Part shown: positions 9,534-19,534 of the stretch, one piece after another
Numbering within the stretch: position 1 is the first letter of the stretch
Layout: the number at the start of each line of letters is the position of its first letter
DNA from: Pseudomonadota bacterium
Lineage (GTDB): Bacteria > Pseudomonadota > Gammaproteobacteria > Steroidobacterales > Steroidobacteraceae
Assembly (NCBI GenBank): GCA_021816775.1
Contig: JAKAXA010000010.1
Span: 1-64,000, forward strand
DNA length: 64,000 nt
Direction: 5' to 3'
The notes under the pieces: generated by a model
The model's database searches: none
Told to the model about the DNA's origin: nothing
The model's input: only the letters and a program-made list of their open reading frames with translations
Program-made: the position numbers and the translations under genes

Positions 9534-10654
9534 CGGCGCGCGCCGAGCGTCCGCGCCGCGGCGCGCGCGAGCAGCGGCTCCTCCTCCACGCGCACCGTCC
9601 AGACGGCAATCGCGCTGTCCTCGGTGCTGATCAGCCTCTCGCGTCCGACGGCCGCCGCATTGGCCACGGCATCCAGCTTGACGCCCGCCCAGCTCAGGCC
9701 TGCGAGCACGCGGCGGCGGACGTCCGGCACGTGTTCCCCGACACCACCGCCGAAGACGATGCCATCGCAACCGCCGAGCACCGTCAGGTACGCGCCGATG
9801 TACTTGCAGATGCGGTAGCAATACAGCTCGAGCGCGCGCTCGGCCCGCTCCCCGCCCGCGGCGATGAGCTCGGCCGGATTGCCGTGCCCGCCCATGCCGA
9901 GCAGTCCCGCCTCGTGATTGAACGACTCGATGAGCCGCGTCGGCTCCACGGCAAGCCGCCCGGCGAGGTACGGCACCACCGCCGCATCGATGTCCCCGCA
10001 GCGGCTCGCCATGACCAGACCTTCGAGCGGCGAGAAACCCATGGAGGTGTCGCGCGGGCGTCCATGCTCGAGCGCCGTGACCGAGCAGCCGCCGCCCAAC
10101 TGCAGGCTGATCAGCCGCCCGCCGAGCGCGAGCGCCGGGCTGAGTTCGCACCAGCGCCGCCACATCGCCTCGTGCGCCAGGCCGTGAAAGCCGTAGCGGC
10201 GCACCCCGACGTCCCAGCCGAGCGACGGCGGCAGAGCGTACTCCGCGGCAACGCGCGGCAGGCTCGCGAAGAACGCCGTGTCGAAAACCGCCACTTGCGC
10301 GACCCCCTCGCCGCACAGTGCGCTCGCGGCGTCGATCCAGCGCAGCGCGAGCGGATTGTGCAGCGGCGCGAGCGCTGCGAGCTCGCCAATGCCCTGGCGC
10401 ACCGCCGCGTCGATTCGCACCGGATGCGTGTAGCGCTGCGCGCCGTGCACCACACGGTGAGCGAGCGCCGCCGGCGGCGCCGGCAGCTTCTCGAGGAAGG
10501 CGGCAAGCTCCGCGGCCGGCTCGAGGTGGGTCCCCTCGTGACGCACCGCGGCCACGCGCCGCAGCGGTGTGGTCTCGCTCGGGGGTTCCTCCGGCAGCTC
10601 GAAGGCGGCGAGCTTGATCGATGCGCTGCCGCTGTTGACCGTGGCGATGAGCAT
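9530..10654 (-). CDS. ackA: Acetate kinase
   Basis: Transfers phosphate between acetyl phosphate and ADP, giving acetate and ATP. The 374-residue product shows the ASKHA fold: N-terminal NSGSASIKL, HRVVHG, FDTAFF, RRYGFHGLAH with the catalytic-region histidine, LGGGCSVTAL, DTSMGFSPLEGL, and IVFGGGVGEH. It is about 25 residues shorter than the E. coli enzyme, as usual for members paired with phosphoketolase. It begins 25 bases after the phosphoketolase stop, so the product of that enzyme feeds straight into this one. No phosphotransacetylase gene lies in the window. Confidence 0.93.
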   Translation of the reverse strand: MLIATVNSGSASIKLAAFELPEEPPSETTPLRRVAAVRHEGTHLEPAAELAAFLEKLPAPPAALAHRVVHGAQRYTHPVRIDAAVRQGIGELAALAPLHNPLALRWIDAASALCGEGVAQVAVFDTAFFASLPRVAAEYALPPSLGWDVGVRRYGFHGLAHEAMWRRWCELSPALALGGRLISLQLGGGCSVTALEHGRPRDTSMGFSPLEGLVMASRCGDIDAAVVPYLAGRLAVEPTRLIESFNHEAGLLGMGGHGNPAELIAAGGERAERALELYCYRICKYIGAYLTVLGGCDGIVFGGGVGEHVPDVRRRVLAGLSWAGVKLDAVANAAAVGRERLISTEDSAIAVWTVRVEEEPLLARAAARTLGARR

Positions 10655-10679
10655 GGGCGTCAGCCGATCGGGGCGCCGC

Positions 10680-13076
10680 TCACGCGCGCCGCCCCGGCCC
10701 GGCCGGCCACGTCCAGTCCGCCACCAGCGGCATGTCGCGGCCGTGACGGCGAATGTACGCGGCGTGCTCGATCAACAGCCTGCGTGCGCGCTCCTTCAGA
10801 TACGCGCCGCGGTCGCACAGCTGCGGCAGTCGGTCGAGGGCGTCCTGCACCAGATGGAAGCGGTCCATCTCGTTGAGGACGGTCATATCGAACGGCGTGG
10901 TGATGGTGCCCTCCTCCTTGTAGCCGCGCACGTGGATGCCGGCATTGTTGCGGCGGCGGTAGGTGAGCCGATGAATCAGCCACGGATAACCGTGGAACGC
11001 GAAGATCACGGGCTTCTCGGCGGTGAACAGCGAATCGAAGTCCGCATCGCTCAAGCCGTGAGGATGCTCGCTGCTCGGCTGCAGGCGCATCAGATCCACC
11101 ACGTTGACCACGCGGATCTTCAGCTCCGGCAGCCCCTCGCGCAGCATGGCCACCGCCGCCAGCGTCTCGAGCGTCGGCACGTCCCCGGCGCACGCCATCA
11201 CCAGGTCCGGCTCGCACCCTGCATCGCTGCTCGCCCACTCCCAGATGCCGATGCCGGCGGTGCAGTGCGCCACCGCGTCATCGATCGAGAGCCACTGCGG
11301 CGCGGGGTGCTTGCCGGCGACGACCACGTTGACGTAATGGCGGCTGCGCAGGCAGTGATCCATCACCGAGAGCAGACAGTTCGCATCGGGCGGCAGATAC
11401 ACCCGCACGATGCCGGCCTTCTTGTTGACCACATGATCGATGAAGCCCGGATCCTGATGGGTGAAGCCGTTGTGATCCTGCCGCCAGACGTGCGAGGTGA
11501 GCAGGTAGTTGAGCGAGGCGATGCGCCGCCGCCAGGGAATCTCCGCCGTGACTTTCAGCCACTTGGCGTGCTGATTGAACATCGAGTCGATGATGTGGAT
11601 GAACGCCTCGTAGCAGTTGAACAGACCGTGCCGTCCGGTGAGCAGGTAGCCCTCGAGCCAGCCCTCGCACTGATGCTCGCTCAGGATCTCGAGCACCCGT
11701 CCCGCCGGTGCGAGAAACTCATCGCTCGGCAGCGTGCTCCCCTCCCACTGCCGGTTGCTTGCCTCGAACACCGCCTGCAGCTTGTTGGAGAGGGTCTCAT
11801 CGGGGCCGAACAGGCGGAAGTTGCTGGGATTCAGGCGGATGACATCGCGCAGGAAGGTCCCGAGCACGCCGGTGTCGGAGGCCTGGACCGCGCCCGGCTC
11901 GCTCACTGCCTGCGCGTAATCGCGGAAGTCCGGCAGGCGCAGATCGCGCAGCAGCAGCCCGCCGTTGGCGTGGGGATTGGCGCCCATGCGCCGCGCACCG
12001 CGCGGGGCGAGCTCGGCGAGCTGCGGGTGCAGGCGGCCGGCCTCGAACAGCTCCCCGGGGCGGTAGCTGCGCAGCCAGGCCTCGAGCACCGCGAGGTGCG
12101 CGGGATTGCCGGCCGGATCGGGGATCGGCACCTGGTGGGCGCGGAAACTGCCCTCGATGGGCTTGCCGTCGAGGCTCTTAGGTCCCGTCCAACCCTTCGG
12201 GCTCTCGAGCACGATCATCGGCCAGCGCGGGCGCGGCGCGCTCGCGCCCGGGGCGCGCGCGGCGCGCTGGATCGCGAGGATTTCCGCGATCACCGCATCG
12301 AGCGTCCCCGCCATCAGCTGATGCATCCGCATCGGCTCATCGCCGCTGACGAAGTACGGGCGCCAGCCGCATCCGCTGAGCAGCTGCGAAAGCTCCTCGC
12401 GCTCGATGCGCGCCAGCACCGTGGGATTGGAGATCTTGTAGCCGTTCAAGTGCAGAATCGGCAGCACCGCCCCGTCCGCGGCCGGGTTGATGAATTTGTT
12501 GAGGTGCCAGCTGCCGGCGAGCGGCCCGGTCTCGGCCTCCCCGTCGCCGACCACGCACGCGGCGATCAACCCGGGGTTGTCGAGCACCGCACCGCAGGCG
12601 TGGCTCAGGGAGTAGCCAAGCTCCCCGCCCTCGTGGATCGAGCCGGGGCACTCCGGCGAGACGTGGCTCGGAATGCCGCCGGGGAAGGAGAACTGCCTGA
12701 ACAGGCGCTTCAGCCCCGCCTCATCCTGGGCGATCTCCGGATACAGCTCGCTGTAGGTGCCCTCGAGGTAGGTGTTGGCGACGAGCGCCGGCCCCCCGTG
12801 ACCGGGACCGGAGAGGTAGATCATGTCGAGGTCGCGCTCGCGGATCACCCGGTTCAGGTGCGCATAGATGAAATTCTGCCCCGGTGTCGTGCCCCAGTGC
12901 CCGAGCAGCATCGCCTTGATGTGCGAGGCGGCGAGGGGCTCGCGCAGCAGCGGATTCTCGCGCAGATAGATCTGACCGACGCAGAGGTAATTGGCGGCCC
13001 GCCAGTACGCATCGATGCGGCGCAGCTGCTCGCCCGAGAGCGGCTCCCCGACCGCCCGCTCGCCTTGCTCAGACAT
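10680..13076 (-). CDS. xfp: Phosphoketolase (xylulose-5-phosphate/fructose-6-phosphate)
   Basis: Thiamine-diphosphate enzyme that phosphorolytically cleaves xylulose-5-phosphate (and in many members fructose-6-phosphate) to acetyl phosphate plus glyceraldehyde-3-phosphate or erythrose-4-phosphate. The 798-residue length is typical. Motifs seen: [19 protein letters not shown], the [19 protein letters not shown] region, [39 protein letters not shown] for ThDP/Mg binding, and the Pyr-domain [15 protein letters not shown]. The ATG at 13076 has AAGGAG 7 bases upstream; an upstream in-frame start would add 31 residues without homology. With ackA it forms a carbon shunt around upper glycolysis. Confidence 0.95.
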   Translation of the reverse strand: MSEQGERAVGEPLSGEQLRRIDAYWRAANYLCVGQIYLRENPLLREPLAASHIKAMLLGHWGTTPGQNFIYAHLNRVIRERDLDMIYLSGPGHGGPALVANTYLEGTYSELYPEIAQDEAGLKRLFRQFSFPGGIPSHVSPECPGSIHEGGELGYSLSHACGAVLDNPGLIAACVVGDGEAETGPLAGSWHLNKFINPAADGAVLPILHLNGYKISNPTVLARIEREELSQLLSGCGWRPYFVSGDEPMRMHQLMAGTLDAVIAEILAIQRAARAPGASAPRPRWPMIVLESPKGWTGPKSLDGKPIEGSFRAHQVPIPDPAGNPAHLAVLEAWLRSYRPGELFEAGRLHPQLAELAPRGARRMGANPHANGGLLLRDLRLPDFRDYAQAVSEPGAVQASDTGVLGTFLRDVIRLNPSNFRLFGPDETLSNKLQAVFEASNRQWEGSTLPSDEFLAPAGRVLEILSEHQCEGWLEGYLLTGRHGLFNCYEAFIHIIDSMFNQHAKWLKVTAEIPWRRRIASLNYLLTSHVWRQDHNGFTHQDPGFIDHVVNKKAGIVRVYLPPDANCLLSVMDHCLRSRHYVNVVVAGKHPAPQWLSIDDAVAHCTAGIGIWEWASSDAGCEPDLVMACAGDVPTLETLAAVAMLREGLPELKIRVVNVVDLMRLQPSSEHPHGLSDADFDSLFTAEKPVIFAFHGYPWLIHRLTYRRRNNAGIHVRGYKEEGTITTPFDMTVLNEMDRFHLVQDALDRLPQLCDRGAYLKERARRLLIEHAAYIRRHGRDMPLVADWTWPAGPGRRA

Positions 13077-13185
13077 TTGCGACTCCTTCCCGGCGGCGAT
13101 CCGGGTGCCGCGGAGGCTATGATGCCATCGTCTGCAGGGTTCAATGTAAATACGCAATGTCCACCGCAAGCCTCGGCAGCGCGCA

Positions 13186-13215
13186 TTGACCCTGCCCGGA
13201 CACGCCGCCTACGAT
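13186..13215 (+). promoter_or_regulatory. Candidate sigma-70 promoter of the RNB/LOG gene pair
   Basis: TTGACC (13186-13191) and TACGAT (13210-13215) with an 18-base spacer lie 29 bases before the ATG at 13245, within the divergent region between phosphoketolase and the ribonuclease gene. The -35 matches consensus in 5 of 6 positions. Confidence 0.45.
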
Positions 13216-13244
13216 GGCCAACATCGACGGTTGAGGGGAACGGG

Positions 13245-14717
13245 ATGCATCCGGCCTCGCATGGTGGGCGGCAGATTCTGCGGCATATCGCGCGCATCGC
13301 GATGATCGAGCGCGGCCTGCAGCCTGAGTTTCCGCCGGCCGCGATGCGCCAGGCCGCCGCTCTGGGCGCGCCGGCGCGCCCCGCCGCCGGGGCCGCCGTT
13401 CGCGACCTGCGCGAGCTGCCGTGGGTCTCGATCGACAACGACGACTCGCGCGATCTCGATCAGATCTCCGCCGGCGAGCCACTCGCCGACGGCAGCACAC
13501 GCATTTGGGTGGCGATCGCCGACGTCGATGCGCTGGTTGGCGCCGACACGCCGATCGATACCCACGCGCGCCACAACACGACTTCGGTCTATACCTCCGC
13601 GCGGATCTTTCCCATGTTGCCCGAGCGGCTCTCGACCGATCTGACCTCCCTCAACGAACGGCAGGAGCGCCTGGCGCTCGTGGCCGACATGACCATCGCG
13701 GCCGACGGGCGCGTGGGGCATTCGGACCTCTATCGGGCCCTGGTGCGCAATCAGGCCAAGCTCGCCTACCCCTCGGTGGCCGCCTGGCTCGAAGGCGAGG
13801 CCGGCCCGCCCGCCGCGCTCGCCGATGCGCCCCTGCAGCGCCAGGTGCGTCTGCAGGACGCGGCGGCCCGGGCGATGCGCGCGCGGCGTCACGAGCACGG
13901 CGCGCTGACGCTCGAGACACTCAAGACCCACGCGGTGTTCGACGGCGATGCGCTTCGCGACCTGGAGCGCGACCGCAAGGACCGCGCGCAGGAGCTGATT
14001 GAGGATCTGATGATCGCCGCCAATGGCGCCGTGGCGCACTTTCTCGACCGGCATGGCGTCGCCTCGCTGCGGCGGGTGCTGCGCACGCCGCGGCGCTGGG
14101 ACCGCATCGTCGCGCTCGCCGAGGAAGTCGCCGAGCACCTGCCCGCCGAGCCGGACGCGCTCGCGCTGAACGCGTTTCTTGCGCGCCGCCGCGAGGCCGA
14201 TCCGGAGCGCTTCGCGGACCTCTCGCTCGCGGTGGTCAAGTCGCTCGGCCGCGGCGAATACCTGGCGCAGGCGCCCGATCACAACGCCACCGGGCACTTC
14301 GGGCTCGCGGTGAGCAACTACACCCACTCGAGCGCCCCAAACCGGCGCTTTCCGGACCTGATCAGTCAGCGCCTGGTGAAGGCGGTGCTCGCCGGTGCGA
14401 CCGCGCCGTACCCGTACGAGGTGCTCACGGGGCTCGCCCAGCACTGCACCGAGCAGGAGGACAAGGCGGCCAAAGTGGAGCGCCGGGTGGCCAAGTCCGC
14501 TGCCGCGCTGCTGCTCGCCGACCGCATCGGCGAGCCGTTCGAGGCGCTCGTGACGGGCGCGGCCGCCAAGGGCACCTGGGTGCGGATCCTGCGCCCGGCG
14601 ATCGAGGGACGCCTGGTGCGCGGCTTCGAAGGGGCCGACATCGGCCATCGGCTGCGCGTGCGGCTGGTCCGGGTCGACGTCGAGCGTGGCTTCATCGACT
14701 TCGAGCGAGTGCACTGA
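13245..14717 (+). CDS. RNB-domain (RNase II/R-type) ribonuclease
   Basis: Predicted 3'-5' exoribonuclease of 490 residues, shorter than RNase II (about 640) because the N-terminal cold-shock domains are missing or reduced. The catalytic RNB core is clear: SIDNDDSRDLDQIS with the metal-binding aspartates, VAIADVDALV, MLPERLSTDLTSLN, and SNYTHSSAPNRRFPDLISQR with the conserved arginines near the active site, then a small C-terminal S1-like part. The ATG at 13245 follows GAGGGG at good spacing. Its stop overlaps the next start by one base (TGATG), so translation of the LOG gene is coupled. Short RNB proteins like this are common in Xanthomonadales relatives; their RNA targets are not known to me. 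Confidence 0.85.
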   Translation: MHPASHGGRQILRHIARIAMIERGLQPEFPPAAMRQAAALGAPARPAAGAAVRDLRELPWVSIDNDDSRDLDQISAGEPLADGSTRIWVAIADVDALVGADTPIDTHARHNTTSVYTSARIFPMLPERLSTDLTSLNERQERLALVADMTIAADGRVGHSDLYRALVRNQAKLAYPSVAAWLEGEAGPPAALADAPLQRQVRLQDAAARAMRARRHEHGALTLETLKTHAVFDGDALRDLERDRKDRAQELIEDLMIAANGAVAHFLDRHGVASLRRVLRTPRRWDRIVALAEEVAEHLPAEPDALALNAFLARRREADPERFADLSLAVVKSLGRGEYLAQAPDHNATGHFGLAVSNYTHSSAPNRRFPDLISQRLVKAVLAGATAPYPYEVLTGLAQHCTEQEDKAAKVERRVAKSAAALLLADRIGEPFEALVTGAAAKGTWVRILRPAIEGRLVRGFEGADIGHRLRVRLVRVDVERGFIDFERVH

Positions 14718-15508
14718 TGAACAGGAACCTGCCGACCCGAGACCCGACGGACCCTCAGCTGGCCTATGAGGACCTCGGCTTCCTCGAAAGCGATGCGGCA
14801 CGCCCGCTGCGCATACTCGCCGAGTATCTCGAGCCGCTCGAGCGCTTCAAGCGCGCCGGCGTGCACGCCACCATCGTCTTCTTCGGCTCCGCCCGGCTGC
14901 GCCCCGAGGGGCCACTCGGCCACTACTACGAGCACGCGCGCGAGCTCGCCGGCCTGATCACGCGCTGGTCGGCCTCGCTTCCGGAGCACACGCATCGCTA
15001 CGTGATCTGCTCTGGCGGCGGCGGCGGCATCATGGAAGCGGCCAACCGCGGCGCCGCGGAGGCCGGCGGCAAGACCGTCGGGCTCAACATCAGCCTGCCG
15101 CGCGAGCAGCACCCCAATCCCTACCTCTCGAGCGAGCTCACGTTCGAGTTCCATTACTTCTTCATGCGCAAGCTGTGGTTTGCGCACCTCGCACGCGCGC
15201 TCATCGCCTTCCCGGGTGGGCTCGGCACGCTCGATGAGCTCACCGAGATCCTCACTCTGGCGCAGACCCGCAAGCTCGAGCGCGACATTCCGGTGATCCT
15301 CTACGGGCCAAGTTACTGGAACGAGATCATCGACTTCGAGGCGCTCGCGCGCCACGGCGTGATCGACCGGGAGGACCTCAACCTGTTTGAATTTGCCGAT
15401 CGGCCCGAGGATGCGCTCGCCATTCTGCGGCGGCGCCTGACCCCCGAGCCACGTGAGATGCCCGGGTTCGCCCACTCGCGTATCCGCCAGCGGCAGCCGC
15501 CCCAGTGA
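14717..15508 (+). CDS. LOG-family protein (TIGR00730/lysine-decarboxylase-like, probable nucleotide phosphoribohydrolase)
   Basis: Rossmann-like protein of 263 residues with the LOG signature PGGLGTLDE in ALIAFPGGLGTLDELTEI and the preceding CSGGGGGIMEAANRGA nucleotide-binding loop. LOG enzymes cleave the ribose-5-phosphate of nucleoside 5'-monophosphates; PpnN-type bacterial members hydrolyse AMP, GMP or IMP, and plant ones release cytokinins. Older labels call it lysine decarboxylase, which the motifs do not support. The gene starts within the ribonuclease stop codon, suggesting that RNA degradation and mononucleotide clearance are expressed together; this link is my inference. Confidence 0.85.
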   Translation: MNRNLPTRDPTDPQLAYEDLGFLESDAARPLRILAEYLEPLERFKRAGVHATIVFFGSARLRPEGPLGHYYEHARELAGLITRWSASLPEHTHRYVICSGGGGGIMEAANRGAAEAGGKTVGLNISLPREQHPNPYLSSELTFEFHYFFMRKLWFAHLARALIAFPGGLGTLDELTEILTLAQTRKLERDIPVILYGPSYWNEIIDFEALARHGVIDREDLNLFEFADRPEDALAILRRRLTPEPREMPGFAHSRIRQRQPPQ

Positions 15509-15513
15509 CCGTC

Positions 15514-15539
15514 GCGGCAGCGGCGCGGGCCGCCGCCGC
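15514..15539. terminator. GC-rich hairpin between convergent genes
   Basis: GCGGCAGCGGC (15514-15524) and GCCGCCGCCGC (15529-15539) form an 11-bp stem with one mismatch and a 4-base loop, in the 31 bases between the LOG gene and the convergent proton ATPase gene. There is no clear T-tract on either strand, so termination is possible but unproven. Confidence 0.35.
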
Positions 15540-18017
15540 CTAGCGATGCGCGAGTGGCTGCGGCCCACCGCCGAGAGGACCCTCGACGCGTCGCAGATGG
15601 CGGGCTTGGGAGCCCATCCGATGATCGATCAGGCCGTGGATGGCGACCTTGGCGGCGTTCGCGACGAAGAACGACACGATCGCGTAGCCCCAAACGAACA
15701 GCGCGAGTTCCCAGCCGATGGGCGCCATCGCCATGCCGTACACAACGATGAGCGTGCCCGCGAGCTGAGTCACCTCGCACGGCACGACCAGCAGCCAGCG
15801 CGGCCACGGCCGCTGCCAGACCCATCCCTTGTTGCGGGTCAGATAGATGGTCATGTGACCCGACACCAGCAGCTTCAGGAAGATCACGGCCTGCAGCACC
15901 GGCACGGGAAGGTGCAGCAGGTCCCTCGCGATCCAGTAGAGCACGAAGCTCTCGAACACGCCGTACAACCCGAGCGTCGAGGCGACCGTGAGCACCCGCG
16001 GCATGTCCCAGCGCACCGGACCGGGCGCCACCGGCGCGTTGTCATAGGCGATCATCATGATCGGGATGTCGTTGAGCAGTGCGAGCAGCACCACCATGAG
16101 GGCGGTGACCGGATAGAAGTTGTAGATGAGGATGCTCGCCGTCATGAACAGGATGAGCCGGATGGTCTCGGCGATGCGGTACGTTCCGTAGCTCGTCATC
16201 CGCTCGAAAATCCGGCGCGCCTCCTCGATCGCGGTCGTGATGACCGAAAGGCCCGGCGCCGTCAGGATGAGCGCCGCGGCAGCGCGCGCGGCATCCGTTG
16301 CGCCGCTCACCGCGATGCCGACATCCGCCTGCCTCAGCGCCGGCGCGTCGTTGACGCCATCGCCGGTCATGCCGACGATCCTGCCGCTCGATTGCAGCAC
16401 CTTGACGATCTGGAACTTGTGCTCGGGGAACACCCGCGCGAACCCGTCGGCAGCGAGCACCTGTTCGAGCGCCTGTGGCGGGGTATGCTCGCCGAACACC
16501 GCATCCGCCACCACGATGTTGCGCCCGAGATCGAGCTCGCCGGCGATCTGCCGGGCGATCGCCTCGTGATCCCCGGTCACCATCTTGATGTCGATGCCCA
16601 TCGCCCGCGTCGCGCGAATGGTCTCGGCGCTGTCCTCGCGCGGCGGATCGAACAGCGGTAGCAGGCCGAGATAGCGCCAGCCGGCGCCCTCATCGCGCGC
16701 CACCGCGAGCGTCCGGTAACCCTTGGCGGCGGCCTGATCCACCTGCGCGAGGATCGCGGCGCGCTGCCGCGCATCCGGTCGACACAGCTCGACGATGACC
16801 TGCGGGGCGCCTTTGGCCACCTTGATCACCTTGCCGAGGTGCTCGAGTTCAGCCTCGGTGCGCTTGACCACCGGGTCGAACGGCCGGAAGGTCTTCAGAC
16901 GGTACTCTTCGAGCAGCTTCTCCGGCGGGGCGGCGGCGAGGATCGCACTGTCGATTGCATCCGGCGCCTCGCGGCGCGAGGCGAGCGCCGCAGCCGTCAG
17001 CAACTGCGCTGCCTCGAGGCCAGGAGCCGGCAGCGTGGTGCCGAGCGTCAGCTCGTTGCGCGTGAGCGTGCCGGTCTTGTCCGAGCACAGCGTATCCATG
17101 CCGGCCAGTTCCTCGATCGACACCAGCCGCGAGACGATGGCTTTCAGGCGCGCCAGGCGCTCAGCGCCAACGGCGAGTGTGACCGAGAGCACCGCGGGCA
17201 TCGCCACTGGAATGGAGGCAACCGCGAGGATGAGCGCAAACTGCACCATCTCGAGCAACGGGTTGTGCTGGAACAGCCCCGCGATCACGATCACGGACAC
17301 CAGCACCGCGGTGACCATGATCAGGAAGTTGCCGATACGCAGCACCGCGCGCTGGAAGTGCGACACGGCGCCGGCCCGCTCCACGAGCTTCGCCGTGCGT
17401 CCGAAGTAGCTATTCATGCCGGTGGCGCTCACCACGGCGTTCATCTCGCCCTGGCGCACGATCGAGCCCGAGTAGGCCGTGTCGCCGCGTTTCTTCTCGA
17501 CCGGGAGCGACTCACCGGTGAGCGCGGACTGATCGATGCTCAGGTACTCCCCGTCCGCCAGCGTGACATCAGCAGGCACGATGTTGCCGATCTTGATGGC
17601 AATCAGGTCCCCCGGAACCAGCAGCCGCGCGGCGATCTCGCGCCATGCGCCGTCGCGTTTGACGCGCGCCGAGAGCGCCAGGCGCTGCTTGAGCGCCTCG
17701 ATGGCCGTGTCCGCCTTGTATTCTTGCCAGAAGCCGACGCCGGCATTGATGAAGAGCATCAGCGCGATGACCGTGAGGTCATCCCAATGGCCGAGCACCG
17801 CCGAGAGGATCGCGGCGGTCTCGATCATCCAGGGAATCGGCCCCCAGAAGAACCCGAGGATGCGCCTGGCGATGCCGATGTGGTGCTCGCGCAGGACGTT
17901 CTCGCCGTACTGCTCGAGGCGACGCCTCGCCTCCGCTTCGCTGAGCCCCTCAGTTGAGATCGCGAGCGTCGCAGCGCTGACCGCCGAGGGACCTGTCTCG
18001 GCCGATTTGTCGTTCAT
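15540..18017 (-). CDS. Plasma-membrane proton-efflux P-type ATPase (type IIIA)
   Basis: Primary H+ pump of 825 residues related to fungal and plant plasma-membrane H+-ATPases. Seen: N-terminal cation-ATPase domain (LSEAEARRRLEQYGENVL), TGES actuator motif at 167-170, phosphorylation site D313 in CSDKTGTLT, hinge MTGDGVNDAPALRQADVGIAVSG, and about ten hydrophobic segments. The ATG at 18017 has AGGGAG upstream; the longer reading adds 38 arginine-rich residues. It sits immediately downstream of the PhoPQ-like genes in the same direction (150 bases apart). In acid-loving bacteria such pumps help pH homeostasis, but direction and ion are inferred from family only. Confidence 0.9.
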   Translation of the reverse strand: MNDKSAETGPSAVSAATLAISTEGLSEAEARRRLEQYGENVLREHHIGIARRILGFFWGPIPWMIETAAILSAVLGHWDDLTVIALMLFINAGVGFWQEYKADTAIEALKQRLALSARVKRDGAWREIAARLLVPGDLIAIKIGNIVPADVTLADGEYLSIDQSALTGESLPVEKKRGDTAYSGSIVRQGEMNAVVSATGMNSYFGRTAKLVERAGAVSHFQRAVLRIGNFLIMVTAVLVSVIVIAGLFQHNPLLEMVQFALILAVASIPVAMPAVLSVTLAVGAERLARLKAIVSRLVSIEELAGMDTLCSDKTGTLTRNELTLGTTLPAPGLEAAQLLTAAALASRREAPDAIDSAILAAAPPEKLLEEYRLKTFRPFDPVVKRTEAELEHLGKVIKVAKGAPQVIVELCRPDARQRAAILAQVDQAAAKGYRTLAVARDEGAGWRYLGLLPLFDPPREDSAETIRATRAMGIDIKMVTGDHEAIARQIAGELDLGRNIVVADAVFGEHTPPQALEQVLAADGFARVFPEHKFQIVKVLQSSGRIVGMTGDGVNDAPALRQADVGIAVSGATDAARAAAALILTAPGLSVITTAIEEARRIFERMTSYGTYRIAETIRLILFMTASILIYNFYPVTALMVVLLALLNDIPIMMIAYDNAPVAPGPVRWDMPRVLTVASTLGLYGVFESFVLYWIARDLLHLPVPVLQAVIFLKLLVSGHMTIYLTRNKGWVWQRPWPRWLLVVPCEVTQLAGTLIVVYGMAMAPIGWELALFVWGYAIVSFFVANAAKVAIHGLIDHRMGSQARHLRRVEGPLGGGPQPLAHR

Positions 18018-18167
18018 GTGCGCTCCCTGGCGCGGCGCCGCAGCCGCACTGGGGAGAGTCCGTCCGCGCGGCGGGCCGAGCCGCAACAGCGGATAACCTC
18101 GCCGATGAGCTGCCCGGGCGGCAATCCGCATTTGTGCGGACGCGCCCGGCCACAGCCGCCGCGCCGT

Positions 18168-19514
18168 TCACGATCGGCCCGGCAGGCGCACTTCGAAGCG
18201 CGCCCCGCCGAGCGGCGAGGTGTCCACCGCGAGGTTGCCTCCGTAAAGATCGACCGTCTCGCGCACCATGGCCAGTCCGAGTCCGTGGCCGGGGACGGTC
18301 TCGTCAGCCCGTACCCCGCGCTCGAGCACGCGCGCGCGGTTCTCCTCGGAGATCCCCGGCCCATCATCCTCCACGGTGATCGCCATGTTCTCGTGAACGG
18401 CCGCATCGGGATCGACCGTCACCGTCAGTCTCACGCGCTGGCGGCACCACTTGCACGCGTTTTCCAGGAGATTGCCCAGCATCTCCATCAGGTCGGCGCG
18501 GTCGCCCACGAACTGGATGTCAGGCTGGATGGCAAGCTCGAGCGAGAGGTCCTTGTCGCGATAGACCTTCAGCAGCGCCGCGCGCAGATCGGCCGCCACC
18601 GGCGCCACCGCAACGGGCGCCTGTCCGAGCAGCACGCCGCCCGAGGCGGCCGCCCGCTTCAGCTGGTGCTCGATGATGTCGCTCATGCGGTCGATTTCCT
18701 GACCGATCGCGCTCGGGGCCTCGCCCGCAGCCGGCAGCGCCGTGCGCATGACCGCAAGGGGTGTCTTGAGGCTGTGCGCGAGATTGCCGAGCGTGTCGCG
18801 ATAGCGCGCGACCCGCTTGCGCTCGCCGACCAGCAGCGCATTGAGGTGGCGCGCCACACCCTTCAGCTCGCGCGGATAACCGGCGCCGAGCACCTCGCTG
18901 CGGCCCTCCTCGACCTCGTGGATCTCGCGCTCGAGCCGGCGCACCGGGGCGAGCACCGCGCGCAGCAGCACCGCGAGCGTTGCCAGCAGCAACAGCATCA
19001 GGACGCTGAACCACAGCACCATGCGGCGGCGGAATTCCCACAGCTGCTCCTCGTAGGGCGTCAGGCTCACCGCCACACTGAAGGTGACCGGCCCCCCATC
19101 GCCCGGGTCGTCGGCGAACGACACGCCGCGGCTCTCGACGGCGATGCGGCTGTGCCCGGCCAGCGTGTGGAAGAAGGTGCGCGCACCCTGCGTGAGCAGC
19201 GGCCCGAAATCGACGTGCGCGCCGACCGTCGAGGGCGAGCGCCACTGATGATGGGCCGAGCGGATCTCGGCGTACAAGCCCGAGCGTGGCGTCGCGAAGC
19301 GCGAGTCGAGCGCCTTCAGCGGCGCGCCATAACCGCCGCCCTTCTCGTGCTGGGCGGCGGCGATGAGCGCGATGATCTGCGAGTCGAGCAGCTCGTGCAG
19401 CGAGTGATCCGAGAGAGTGCGAAAGCCGTGATCGAGCACCCACGTCATGAAGCCGAAGAACAGCACCAGGGGCACCGCCACCGACAACAGCAGCCGTTGG
19501 CTGAGTGAGTGCAC
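18168..19514 (-). CDS. Sensor histidine kinase, PhoQ-like
   Basis: Inner-membrane sensor of 448 residues paired with the upstream response regulator. It has a first membrane segment at about residues 8-28, a periplasmic domain of about 130 residues, a second membrane segment near 166-188, a HAMP-like linker (VLAPVRRLEREIHEVEEGR), the phosphoacceptor box LGNLAHSLKTPLAVMRTAL, and the ATPase boxes NLLENACKW, DDGPGI and GHGLGLAMV. The GTG at 19514 is the only start that keeps the whole first membrane segment and it lies 20 bases after the regulator stop. PhoQ proteins sense divalent cations, low pH or cationic peptides; the actual signal here cannot be read from sequence. Confidence 0.9.
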   Translation of the reverse strand: MHSLSQRLLLSVAVPLVLFFGFMTWVLDHGFRTLSDHSLHELLDSQIIALIAAAQHEKGGGYGAPLKALDSRFATPRSGLYAEIRSAHHQWRSPSTVGAHVDFGPLLTQGARTFFHTLAGHSRIAVESRGVSFADDPGDGGPVTFSVAVSLTPYEEQLWEFRRRMVLWFSVLMLLLLATLAVLLRAVLAPVRRLEREIHEVEEGRSEVLGAGYPRELKGVARHLNALLVGERKRVARYRDTLGNLAHSLKTPLAVMRTALPAAGEAPSAIGQEIDRMSDIIEHQLKRAAASGGVLLGQAPVAVAPVAADLRAALLKVYRDKDLSLELAIQPDIQFVGDRADLMEMLGNLLENACKWCRQRVRLTVTVDPDAAVHENMAITVEDDGPGISEENRARVLERGVRADETVPGHGLGLAMVRETVDLYGGNLAVDTSPLGGARFEVRLPGRS

Positions 19515-19534
19515 GCCGTCCCCGCGCGCAGCGC

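Noticed and set aside
10569-13244. Open frame preceding and in frame with the RNB ribonuclease gene
   Set aside because: Antisense to phosphoketolase; only the part from the ATG at 13245 carries family motifs and a ribosome binding site.
14717-15508. Lysine decarboxylase annotation for the LOG gene
   Set aside because: PGGxGTxxE defines LOG phosphoribohydrolases, and PLP-dependent decarboxylase motifs are absent.
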